This document shows, one piece after another, positions 32,836 through 40,214 of a stretch of DNA of 64,000 bases. The DNA is from Roseiarcus sp050012775 (GTDB taxonomy: Bacteria; Pseudomonadota; Alphaproteobacteria; Rhizobiales; Beijerinckiaceae), in assembly GCA_050012775.1 (NCBI GenBank), contig JBEKGN010000005.1, positions 62,001-126,000 of the forward strand. The letters run 5' to 3'. Both the position numbers and the translations under genes were made by a program. The notes beneath the pieces are model-generated. The model was not told the origin of the DNA. It ran no database searches and was given only the letters and a program-made list of their open reading frames with translations. How positions within the stretch are numbered: the stretch's first letter is position 1; each line of letters opens with the position of its first letter.

Positions 32836-34010
32836 CAGGAAATGCCGCGGGCGCGCGCGGCGGCGTCGATGAAGCCGCGCGTCGTGGCGAAAAGCTCGGG
32901 AACGTCGAGCAGGAAGGCGTCGTGGCCGCGGTCGGTTTCGATTTCGACGAAGGACACCGAAGCGCCGCCGGCGTTGAGCGCGCGCACCAGGGCGCGCGAA
33001 TCGCTGGTGGGAAACAGCCAGTCGGAGGTGAAGGAGACCACGCAGAAGCGCGTGCGCGAGCCCCGGAACGCGTTGACCAGCGCGCCGCCGTAATCGGCCG
33101 CCAGATCGAAATAATCCATTGCGCGGGTCATGTAGAGGTAGGAATTGGGGTCGAAGCGCTCGACGAAGATCGAGCCTTGATGACGCAGATAGGATTCGAC
33201 CTGGAAATCCGCGTCGAAGGAGAACGTGCGCGCGGCGCGGTCCTGCAGATTGCGGCCGAAACGGCGATGCAGCGCGCTGTCCGAGAGATAGGTGATGTGG
33301 GCCGCCATGCGCGCGACGGCGAGGCCTTTGGCGGGCCGCGCGCCTTCGGCGAGATAGCGCCCGCCGCGCCAATCCGGGTCGGCCATGATCGCCTGGCGGC
33401 CGACTTCGTGAAAGGCGATGTTCTGCGAGGAATGGCGCGCGGCGGTGGCGATCGGCAACGCGCTGAAGACGCGCTCGGGATAGAGGGCCGCCCATTGCAG
33501 CACCTGCATGCCGCCCATCGACCCGCCGGCGACGCAAAACAGCGAATCGACGCCGAGCCGATCGATCAGCATCGCCTGGGCGCGCACCATGTCGCCGATG
33601 GTGACGACGGGAAAATCGAGGCCGTAGGGCTCGCCGGTCGTGGGGTTGACCGAGGCGGGGCCGGTCGTGCCCATGCAGCCGCCTACGACATTGGCGCAGA
33701 TGACGAAGAACCGGTCGGTGTCGAGCGGCCTGCCCGGGCCGACCATCGTTTCCCACCAGCCGTCGCGTCCCGTGACGGGGTGACGGTTGGCGACATGCTG
33801 ATCGCCGGTGAGGGCGTGGCAGACCAGGATCGCGTTGCTCTTGGCGGCGTTGAGAGCGCCGTAGGTCTGATAAGCGATGGTCAGGGGCGTGAGATCGACT
33901 CCAGCCTCCATCGCCAGCGGGCGGTCGGGCCCGAGCCGAAGCGCGAGACTGTGCGGCGCGTCGGCCTCGCTCGCGGCGCCATTCCCAGGGATTGCGCTGG
34001 CTTCACCCAA
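32835..34010 (-). CDS. metX: Homoserine O-acyltransferase MetX (start uncertain)
   Basis: MetX acylates homoserine with acetyl- or succinyl-CoA in methionine synthesis. The alpha/beta-hydrolase core is intact: VCHALTGDQHVANRH, the NVVGGCMGTTGP oxyanion region, nucleophile Ser164 in GGSMGGMQVLQW, and the Asp/His partners in TSDWLFP and TDRGHDAFLLD. There is no suitable ATG. The frame begins with a TTG at 34154, and I prefer the TTG at 34010 (391 residues, normal length), though no clear ribosome-binding site supports it. A -10-like TATATC sits at about 34070 on this strand. Acetyl versus succinyl specificity cannot be assigned. It is coupled to metW. Confidence 0.9.
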   Translation of the reverse strand: MGEASAIPGNGAASEADAPHSLALRLGPDRPLAMEAGVDLTPLTIAYQTYGALNAAKSNAILVCHALTGDQHVANRHPVTGRDGWWETMVGPGRPLDTDRFFVICANVVGGCMGTTGPASVNPTTGEPYGLDFPVVTIGDMVRAQAMLIDRLGVDSLFCVAGGSMGGMQVLQWAALYPERVFSALPIATAARHSSQNIAFHEVGRQAIMADPDWRGGRYLAEGARPAKGLAVARMAAHITYLSDSALHRRFGRNLQDRAARTFSFDADFQVESYLRHQGSIFVERFDPNSYLYMTRAMDYFDLAADYGGALVNAFRGSRTRFCVVSFTSDWLFPTSDSRALVRALNAGGASVSFVEIETDRGHDAFLLDVPELFATTRGFIDAAARARGIS

Positions 34011-34147
34011 GACGGACTGGCCCGATGTGCACGAGACCCTCGCAAGGAGTTCTATTTGGAGAACGAAGCGTTTGATATAACGAAATCGTGCGGCGCGCAA
34101 GGCGATTGGGGCATGGTTTCGCGCGAGCCCAGGCGATGGCGCCCGCG

Positions 34148-34162
34148 TTAACAAGCCATTGA
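34148..34162. promoter_or_regulatory. Near-match CtrA site (TTAA-N7-TTGA)
   Basis: TTAACAAGCCATTGA has one mismatch from TTAA-N7-TTAA. It lies in the ~250-base divergent space between metX and the membrane-protein gene at 34260. It is weak evidence alone. Confidence 0.25.
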
Positions 34163-34259
34163 CGCTCTTGCAATGTTTGCCCGCTCCGTAACGGTTTCGG
34201 CGCCGCTGCGAGGCTAGTCTCTGGCGCGATAAAAGCCCAAAAAGGGCACGGGAATTGGC

Positions 34260-35018
34260 ATGAGCGACATAGCGGCGGAGAGCGGCCTAGGGCCGTTTGA
34301 TCCCTATTGGACGGACGACGCCCCGCGCCCTCGCCGCGATCGACGGGGCTGGGGCTGGCGCGTTGCGCTGGGTCTGGCGGCGGGGATCGGGCTTGTCGGC
34401 GTGACGGCTCTCGCGCCGGCGCCGCCGAGCGCGCCGAGCGCCGTTTCCGCGCCCGCCGTCGCGCCGGCGTCGAGCGAAATCGTCGACTCGACCCTCGCGC
34501 CGCTTTTGACTTTCGAAACCGCAGACGGCGTCCGCGCGCGTTACGAGGCGCGAATCGACAGGGCGACCGGCGCGCGCCGCGACGCCTACAGCCTCGGCGC
34601 GCTCGACGGCGATGCGCCGGCGTTGCGGGTCGAAATGTGGAAAAGCGCGAGCGCCCGAGGCGCGGGGAGCCTGTTCGTCGAAATCGCCGAGGAAACGGCG
34701 GCGTTCGGCGCCGCCGTCGAGCGGCTGGGGATTTCGCAGATCGCGACGACTTCGCAAGGTCCGGTCGAATGGGCGGACCTGACGTTGGCGGGCGCGCGGG
34801 GGAAACGGACCTGCGTCGGCTTTCGCTTGGTCGTCCGGGTCGATGGCGGGCTGCACGGCGTCGCCTGCGCCGCGGCGGGCGCGAAAATCGACGCGGCGGC
34901 GCTGTCGTGCCTGGTCGACCGCCTTGCGCTCACGCGCGCCGGGCGCGAAGCCGGCTTCGCCGATATCATAAAGAGCGCGGGAATCCGGCGCCCGACCTGC
35001 CGCGCGGCGATCGGCTGA
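34260..35018 (+). CDS. Single-pass membrane-anchored protein of unknown function
   Basis: The 252-residue protein has a cytoplasmic, Asp/Arg-rich N-terminus, one hydrophobic segment at about 34-52 (VALGLAAGIGLVGVTALA), a Pro/Ala/Ser linker to about 75, and a periplasmic globular domain. That domain has several Cys residues that could pair (RTCVGF, GVACAAAG, LSCLVDRL, PTCRAA). I do not recognise the family. It is divergent from metX and converges on leuB, whose end is 15 bases away. Confidence 0.7.
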   Translation: MSDIAAESGLGPFDPYWTDDAPRPRRDRRGWGWRVALGLAAGIGLVGVTALAPAPPSAPSAVSAPAVAPASSEIVDSTLAPLLTFETADGVRARYEARIDRATGARRDAYSLGALDGDAPALRVEMWKSASARGAGSLFVEIAEETAAFGAAVERLGISQIATTSQGPVEWADLTLAGARGKRTCVGFRLVVRVDGGLHGVACAAAGAKIDAAALSCLVDRLALTRAGREAGFADIIKSAGIRRPTCRAAIG

Positions 35019-35033
35019 TCGCGGCGCCGGGGT

Positions 35034-36146
35034 TCAGGCGGGCGCGCGCTCCAGCTCGGCGACGATCGCGTCGCCCATTTCCTGCGTCGAGGCGAGCCGA
35101 CAGCCCTCGGCGCGGATGTCGGGCGTGCGCAGGCCGCTGGCCAGCACCCGGGCGATCGCGGCGTCGAGACGATCCGCCGCCGCGCCGAGGCCGAAGGAAT
35201 AGCGCAGCGCCATGCCGAACGAAGCGATCATCGCGATGGGATTGGCGAGGCCCTTGCCCGCGATATCGGGCGCGGAGCCGTGCACCGGCTCGTAGAGCGC
35301 CTTGCGCTTGCCGGTCTTGGGATCGACGTCGCCGAGCGAGGCGGACGGCAACATGCCGAGCGAGCCGGTCAGCATCGAGGCGACGTCGGAGAGCATGTCG
35401 CCGAACAGGTTGTCGGTGACGATGACGTCGAATTGCTTGGGCCAGCGCACGAGCTGCATGCCGAGCGCGTCGGCGAGCTGGTGCTCGAGCGTGACGTCGG
35501 GGAATTCGCGCTTGTGCAGCGCGGTCATGACCTCGTGCCAAAGCACGCCGGACTTCATCACGTTGCGCTTGTCCGACGATGTCACCTTGTTTTTGCGCTT
35601 GCGCGCGAGATCGAAGGCGACGCGGCCGATGCGCTCGATTTCGAACGTGTCGTAAACCTGGGTGTCGATGCCGCGTTTCTGGCCGTTGCCGAGATCGATG
35701 ATCTGCTTGGGTTCGCCGAAATAGACGCCGCCGGTCAGCTCGCGCACGATCATGATGTCGAGGCCCTCGACGACTTCGCGCTTGAGCGAGGAGGCGTCGG
35801 CGAGCGCGGGATAGCAGATCGCGGGGCGCAGATTGGCGTAGAGTCCAAGATCCTTGCGCAGCCGCAACAGGCCGGCCTCGGGGCGCGCCTCATAGGGCGC
35901 GCCGTCCCATTGCGGCCCGCCGACTGCGCCGAAAAGCACCGCGTCGGCGGATTTGGCGAGCGCCATGTCGGCGTCGCTGATCGCCTGTCCGTGCGCGTCA
36001 TAGGCGCAACCGCCGACGAGGCCCTTCTCGATTTCGAACTGCGCGAGCCCGGCGCGCGCAAAGTGCGCGATGACTTTTTCGAGTTCGGCCATGACCTCGG
36101 GGCCGATGCCGTCGCCGGGAAGAAGCAGGAGCTTGTAAGTCGCCAT
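35034..36146 (-). CDS. leuB: 3-isopropylmalate dehydrogenase
   Basis: LeuB oxidatively decarboxylates 3-isopropylmalate in leucine synthesis. It is 370 residues from the ATG at 36146. Diagnostic segments are LLPGDGIGPEV at the N-terminus, substrate-binding RLRKDLGLYANLRP, VRELTGGVYFGEP, the DKRNVMKSG lysine, TDNLFGDMLSD for Mg2+, and EPVHGSAPDIAGKGLANP for NAD+. The frame continues upstream through a palindromic repeat (translating to MDGRDKPGHD), so automated start prediction could wrongly add 17 residues. leuC/leuD are not adjacent in the window. Confidence 0.96.
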   Translation of the reverse strand: MATYKLLLLPGDGIGPEVMAELEKVIAHFARAGLAQFEIEKGLVGGCAYDAHGQAISDADMALAKSADAVLFGAVGGPQWDGAPYEARPEAGLLRLRKDLGLYANLRPAICYPALADASSLKREVVEGLDIMIVRELTGGVYFGEPKQIIDLGNGQKRGIDTQVYDTFEIERIGRVAFDLARKRKNKVTSSDKRNVMKSGVLWHEVMTALHKREFPDVTLEHQLADALGMQLVRWPKQFDVIVTDNLFGDMLSDVASMLTGSLGMLPSASLGDVDPKTGKRKALYEPVHGSAPDIAGKGLANPIAMIASFGMALRYSFGLGAAADRLDAAIARVLASGLRTPDIRAEGCRLASTQEMGDAIVAELERAPA

Positions 36147-36166
36147 GGGTTCGCCGCTCTTGGGTG

Positions 36167-36277
36167 CGTCATGGCCGGGCTTGTCCCGGCCATCCACGTC
36201 TTGGGGCCGATGGCTCGCCTATCGAGGTTCGGCGCGTCGGCAAGTCGTGGATGGCCGGGACAAGCCCGGCCATGATG
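36167..36277. repeat. Palindromic repeat, copy 3, 20 bases upstream of leuB
   Basis: Arms at 36167-36198 and 36246-36277 are complementary with one mismatch around a 47-base centre. It is the same family as 27307-27416. It lies between the leuB start and the divergent holA, so it would form a strong hairpin in any leuB leader that begins upstream of it. Confidence 0.88.
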
Positions 36278-36450
36278 GGGAGGGGGACATCGTGCTCGCC
36301 CCGGATACGAAAGGCTTGCTAAACGATTTTCGGGCGAGGGAGAAGCGGCTTTTGCGGGAAAAGCGCGGCGCCGGCTGGCGCCGAACGCCGCTCGCGCTAT
36401 GATGGCGAGAGAGCCCGGTCGCGGGGCGCTCTTAAGGGCTCGCAAATTCG

Positions 36451-37479
36451 GTGACGACAATCAGCAATGCGACGGCGGACGCCTTCGTGAAACGGCCGCC
36501 GCGCGAGACGCGGTTCTTCCTGGTCCATGGAACGGACGAGGGCCTCATCCACGAGCGCGTGAAGGGCCTCGTCAAGGCGACGCTCGCGGGCGAGCCGGAC
36601 CCGCTTCGCCTGACCCGGCTGGACGGCGACGCGGTGGCGCGCGATCCCGGCGCGCTCGCCGACGAAGTCTATGCGATATCGATGTTCGGGGGCTCTCGCG
36701 CGGTGTGGATCGAGGCGCAGGCGCGCGACCTTCTGCCGGCGCTGGAGCCGTTGTTCGAGCGCCCGCCGCAAGACTGCGCGGTGATCGTGGAGGCCGGTTC
36801 GCTGAAGAAGGGAACGGCGCTGCGCACGGCCTTCGAGAGAGCCGACAACGGCGCCTCGATCGAATGTTACCCCGACGACAGGCGCTCGCTCGGACCCCTG
36901 ATCGAGGCCGAAGCGCGCGCGGCCGGGCTCGCGATCGCGCCCGAGGCGCGCGATTACCTGATCGGCCTGCTGGGCTCGGACCGCATGACGACACGCGGAG
37001 AAATCGCCAAGCTGACGCTCTACGCTCGCGGCAAGGAGAGAATCGACGTCGAGGACATCGAGGCGATCGTCGCCGACGCCGCGCCCTCCGGCCTCGACGC
37101 GCTGATCGACGCCGCGTTGCTCGGCGACATGGCGGGACTCGAAGCGAGCGCGAGCCGCTATTTCGCCGACGGCGGCGACGCGGGCATGCTGGTCATCCGC
37201 CTCGCCTCGCGCCTGACGCTGCTGCATCGGCTGCGGCTGGAAATGGAGCGGGGAAGCGCCTTCGAGGCGGCGATGCAGACGCAATACGTGCGCATTTCGC
37301 CGTCGGGGAGAGCCGCCTTGAGCAAACAAGCCGAGCGTTGGTCGTCGTCGGCGCTGAGCAAACGCCTTGCCGCCGTCGCCGCGGTCGCCGCGCGCGTGCG
37401 CCGCGATCCGCGCCTGGCGGATATTTTGGCGACGCGGGCGCTATGGTCGCTGGTGTCAGGATTGCGCGCGCGGGGGTGA
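36451..37479 (+). CDS. holA: DNA polymerase III delta subunit
   Basis: Delta opens the beta sliding clamp in the clamp-loader complex. The 342-residue product begins with GTG at 36451. The N-terminal AAA+-like domain has RFFLVHGTDEGLIHERVKGL (the degenerate P-loop region typical of delta, which does not bind ATP). DYLIGLLGSDRMTTRGEIAKLTLYA follows in the middle, and the C-terminal collar domain ends WSLVSGLRARG. It converges on parB, the usual alphaproteobacterial neighbour. lptE, which often lies next to holA, is not here. Confidence 0.9.
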   Translation: MTTISNATADAFVKRPPRETRFFLVHGTDEGLIHERVKGLVKATLAGEPDPLRLTRLDGDAVARDPGALADEVYAISMFGGSRAVWIEAQARDLLPALEPLFERPPQDCAVIVEAGSLKKGTALRTAFERADNGASIECYPDDRRSLGPLIEAEARAAGLAIAPEARDYLIGLLGSDRMTTRGEIAKLTLYARGKERIDVEDIEAIVADAAPSGLDALIDAALLGDMAGLEASASRYFADGGDAGMLVIRLASRLTLLHRLRLEMERGSAFEAAMQTQYVRISPSGRAALSKQAERWSSSALSKRLAAVAAVAARVRRDPRLADILATRALWSLVSGLRARG

Positions 37480-37521
37480 TGTCGCTCCGGCGCGGTGGCG
37501 CGTCTGCGGCCGATCACCCGG

Positions 37522-37572
37522 GCCTCTCACCCCGTCCTCCCCCGCGCGCGAGGAGAGGACGGGGTGAGAGGC
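37522..37572. terminator. Perfect 18-bp inverted repeat between convergent holA and parB
   Basis: Arms at 37522-37539 and 37555-37572 (GCCTCTCACCCCGTCCTC and its complement) enclose 15 bases. It lies between two convergent stops, so it could end transcription from both sides. There is no T-run, so termination would be Rho-assisted or the element could simply be a dispersed repeat. Confidence 0.45.
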
Positions 37573-37638
37573 GGGGCGAGTTATCCGCCTCGTCGCCGAA
37601 TTTTGGGAACGTGGTCGCCAGTGCGAAAAGGCGAACTC

Positions 37639-38532
37639 TTACCGCGCGGGCTGGCTCAGCCGGCGGCAAAAGTCGTCGAGCTGTTCGAAATTATGAAACG
37701 CGATCCGCATTTCGCCGTTCTCGCCGGAGTGGCGGATCGTCACCTTGGCGCCCAGCGCGAGGCCGAGCTTTTCTTCGAGCGCCCGCGTATCGGCGTCGAC
37801 GGGCTTGGCCGCCTTGGCGGCGCTGCGCTGGGACTGCCCGGCCCGTTCGCCCAGGCGCTCGATGTCGCGCACGGTGAGGCCCCGCGCGACGATGCGGTCG
37901 GCGATCGCGTCGGGGTCGGCGACGGCGAGCAGGGCGCGCGCATGGCCGGCGGAAATCGCGCCCGAGGCGAGCAGCGCCCGGCTGTGTTCGGGCAGTTGGG
38001 TCAGGCGCAGCGTATTGGCGATGTGGCTGCGGCTCTTGCCGACGATCCGCGCGATGTCGGCGTGGGCGTAGCCGTAGTCGGCCGCGAGCTGCGCATAGCC
38101 GTTGGCCTCTTCGAGCGCGTTGAGATCGGAGCGCTGGACGTTTTCGACGATGGCGATCTCCAGCGCCTCGCGATCGCCGGCCTCGACGATGAGGATCGGA
38201 ATCTCGTGCAGGCCGGCGCGCTGCGCGGCGCGCCAGCGGCGCTCGCCGGCGATGATCTCGTAAGCGTCGGCGACGCGCGGGATCGGCCGCACCAGCACCG
38301 GCTGGATGACGCCGCGCTCGCGGATCGAGGCGGCGAGCTCGTCGAGTTCGTCTTCCGGGAAAGCCTTGCGGGGATTGCGCGGATTGGGATGCAGGAATTC
38401 GATCGGCGCCTTGCGCGCGCCGCCCCGCCCGCCGGCGGGCGCCTCGTCCCCGGCGTCGCCGAGCAGGGCCGCGAGTCCGCGCCCGAGGCGCGGGCGATGA
38501 TCGGCGTGGCGGGCGGCGTCTTCTGCCATCAA
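37639..38532 (-). CDS. parB: Chromosome partitioning protein ParB
   Basis: ParB is a CTP-dependent DNA clamp that loads at parS and organises the origin region. It is 297 residues. The N-terminal ParA-interacting region is RLGRGLAALLG. The CTP-binding arginine patch GERRWRA is at about 96-102, followed by ENVQRSDLNALEEA. A helix-turn-helix (HADIARIVGKSRSHIANTLRLTQLP) and a C-terminal dimerisation domain follow. It lies just downstream of parA. Two perfect parS sites lie 1.5 and 3.6 kb upstream. MAEDAAR at the second ATG (38529) may be the true start. Confidence 0.97.
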   Translation of the reverse strand: MMAEDAARHADHRPRLGRGLAALLGDAGDEAPAGGRGGARKAPIEFLHPNPRNPRKAFPEDELDELAASIRERGVIQPVLVRPIPRVADAYEIIAGERRWRAAQRAGLHEIPILIVEAGDREALEIAIVENVQRSDLNALEEANGYAQLAADYGYAHADIARIVGKSRSHIANTLRLTQLPEHSRALLASGAISAGHARALLAVADPDAIADRIVARGLTVRDIERLGERAGQSQRSAAKAAKPVDADTRALEEKLGLALGAKVTIRHSGENGEMRIAFHNFEQLDDFCRRLSQPAR

Positions 38533-38561
38533 AAGCTCCTATGGGACGGACGGGGCGCGCG

Positions 38562-39416
38562 TCAGGCGGCGCGCCAGCGCCCTTCGCGCTGAATGACCTC
38601 GGAGGCGAGTTTCAAATAGGCTTGGCTGCCCATGCATTTGAGGTCGTAGAGCAGCACCGGCTTGCCGTGCGAGGGCGCCTCGGACACCCGGACGTTGCGG
38701 GGAATGACCGTGTCGTAGACCTTTTCCCCCATGAACGCGCGCACGTCCGCGACGACCTGGCCGGCCAGCGAATTGCGCGGATCGAACATCGTGAGAACGA
38801 TGCCATGTATGGTTAGCGAAGGGTTAAGCGAGCGACGCACCTGATCGACGGTCTTGAGCAGCTGCGAAAGGCCTTCGAGCGCGAAAAACTCGCATTGCAA
38901 CGGCACGACGACCGCGTCGGCCGCGGCGAGCGCGTTGATGGTGAGGAGATTGAGCGAGGGTGGACAGTCGATCAGGACGTAGGTGATCGCGTCGTGATTG
39001 TCGTGGGAAAAGAACGCTTTCAGCGCGTTCTTTAGCTTGTAGGAACGGTCGGCGTGGCCGGAGATTTCGAGCTCGACGCCGAGCAGATCCATCGTCGAAG
39101 GGGCGATGAACAGCCGCGGCACGGCGGTCGGCGTGATGATCTGGGCGAGCGAGCGCTCGCCGACCAGCGCATCGTAGCTCGACGAGGTGCGAGACTTGCG
39201 ATTGATGCCGAGGCCGGTCGAGGCGTTGCCCTGCGGGTCGAGGTCGATGATGAGCACGCGTTCGCCGATCGCGGCGAGCGCGGTGCCGAGATTGATCGCC
39301 GTCGTCGTCTTGCCGACCCCGCCCTTCTGGTTGGCGAGAACCAGGACGCGCGGAGATGGGCTCGGCGCGGGCTTTTGGCCGGGGAATTCGCTCGGGGACG
39401 GGGCGTTGTCGGTCAT
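38562..39416 (-). CDS. parA: Chromosome partitioning ATPase ParA
   Basis: ParA is the ATPase whose DNA-bound gradient moves ParB-parS complexes. It is 284 residues with a ~20-residue Pro/Ser tail, then the deviant Walker A KGGVGKTT (31-38), Walker A' (IDLDPQGNASTG) and Walker B (YVLIDCPPSLNLLT). It overlaps the end of rsmG by 4 bases and is followed by parB, giving mnmG-rsmG-parA-parB on one strand. Confidence 0.97.
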   Translation of the reverse strand: MTDNAPSPSEFPGQKPAPSPSPRVLVLANQKGGVGKTTTAINLGTALAAIGERVLIIDLDPQGNASTGLGINRKSRTSSSYDALVGERSLAQIITPTAVPRLFIAPSTMDLLGVELEISGHADRSYKLKNALKAFFSHDNHDAITYVLIDCPPSLNLLTINALAAADAVVVPLQCEFFALEGLSQLLKTVDQVRRSLNPSLTIHGIVLTMFDPRNSLAGQVVADVRAFMGEKVYDTVIPRNVRVSEAPSHGKPVLLYDLKCMGSQAYLKLASEVIQREGRWRAA

Positions 39417-40048
39417 GAACGGGCCTTAGAAGCGCTTCGAACCCGGAGAATCACGGCTTCGGGATCGAGCTTGCTGGCGACGAATTCGATCGCAAAATCT
39501 TGCGCGGCGGGGGTGGTCTCGAGCTGCGCTTCGGCCGAGCGTCCGCGCGGGAAGACGCCGACCGCGCCCTGGGCGATCCACACTTTGGCGAATTCGAGGA
39601 GGCGGGGCAAGGGGGCGAGCGCGCGCGCAGTGACGGCGTCCACAGGCGCAAGGGATTCGGGATCGATGGATTCGATCCGGACGGCGTGGATTTCCGCCGG
39701 CGCGCCGGTCGCGCGGGCGACTTCGCGCAGGAACGCGCATTTGCGCTGGTCGCTTTCGAGGCAATGCACGCGAGCGCCCGCGACGTCGGCGAGCTGAATG
39801 GCGATCACCATGCCGGGAAAGCCCGCGCCCGACCCCATGTCGACCCAGCGCTGGGCGTGGGGCGCCAGCGCGAGAAGCTGGGCGCTGTCGGCGATATGGC
39901 GGGTCCAGACTTCGGCGAAACTCGCCTCGGAAATGAGGTTGGTGACCTTTCGCCATCTCGCGAGAAGGTCGACATAGACCGCGAGCCGCGCTTCCGTTTC
40001 CGGCGGCACGGGAACGAGGGCGAGCGCCTTGGCGCGATCGCTGGTCAT
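39413..40048 (-). CDS. rsmG: 16S rRNA (guanine-527-N7) methyltransferase RsmG
   Basis: RsmG (GidB) methylates N7 of G527 in 16S rRNA; its loss gives low-level streptomycin resistance. It is 211 residues. The N-terminal WRKVTNLIS region, the SAM-binding VDMGSGAGFPGMVIAI and the later VTARALAPLPRLLEFA motif are typical. It overlaps parA by 4 bases. A perfect parS site lies 9 bases upstream of its start. Confidence 0.95.
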   Translation of the reverse strand: MTSDRAKALALVPVPPETEARLAVYVDLLARWRKVTNLISEASFAEVWTRHIADSAQLLALAPHAQRWVDMGSGAGFPGMVIAIQLADVAGARVHCLESDQRKCAFLREVARATGAPAEIHAVRIESIDPESLAPVDAVTARALAPLPRLLEFAKVWIAQGAVGVFPRGRSAEAQLETTPAAQDFAIEFVASKLDPEAVILRVRSASKARS

Positions 40049-40056
40049 GCCGGGGC

Positions 40057-40072
40057 TGTTTCACGTGAAACA
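40057..40072. other. parS site (ParB binding centromere), copy 1
   Basis: TGTTTCACGTGAAACA is a perfect 16-base palindrome, identical to the widely conserved bacterial parS consensus. It sits between the rsmG start and a structured repeat, about 1.5 kb from parB. Confidence 0.92.
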
Positions 40073-40086
40073 GAGGCGGGGGCCCC

Positions 40087-40205
40087 GGCCCTCATCCGGC
40101 CCTTCGGGCCACCTCTCGGCGAACCGAAGGTTCGCCTGACACCCGTGAACGGGAGAAGGGCCAAAGCCCCTCTCCCGTTCACGGGAGAGGGGTTGGGGTG
40201 AGGGC
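40087..40205. repeat. Structured intergenic repeat between mnmG and rsmG
   Basis: The element runs from CCCTCATCCGGCCC to GGGGTTGGGGTGAGGG. Inside are a GGCCC-ttc-GGGCC hairpin, a CGAACC-gaa-GGTTCG hairpin, and a large stem with arms near 40142-40160 and 40167-40185 (CCCGTGAACGGGAGAAGGG and its near complement). The type is common as a dispersed element in proteobacteria. It is directly adjacent to parS copy 1. Confidence 0.75.
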
Positions 40206-40214
40206 GGCCGCGCA

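Noticed and set aside
34010..34154. SAM-II-type riboswitch upstream of metX
   Set aside because: SAM-II often precedes met genes in this class, but I could not find its conserved pseudoknot segments on the minus strand here.
36146..36197. N-terminal extension of LeuB beginning MDGRDKPGHD
   Set aside because: It is a translation of the palindromic repeat arm. LeuB homology begins at MATYKLLLLPGDGIG, and the same peptide appears from unrelated repeat copies.
37522..37572. Canonical intrinsic terminator between holA and parB
   Set aside because: The stem is perfect but no T-run follows on either strand, so only a possible bidirectional or Rho-assisted role is kept.
38807..38836. CtrA-like TTAG-N7-TTAA
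   Set aside because: It has one mismatch and lies inside the parA coding region, so it is more likely chance than a regulatory site.
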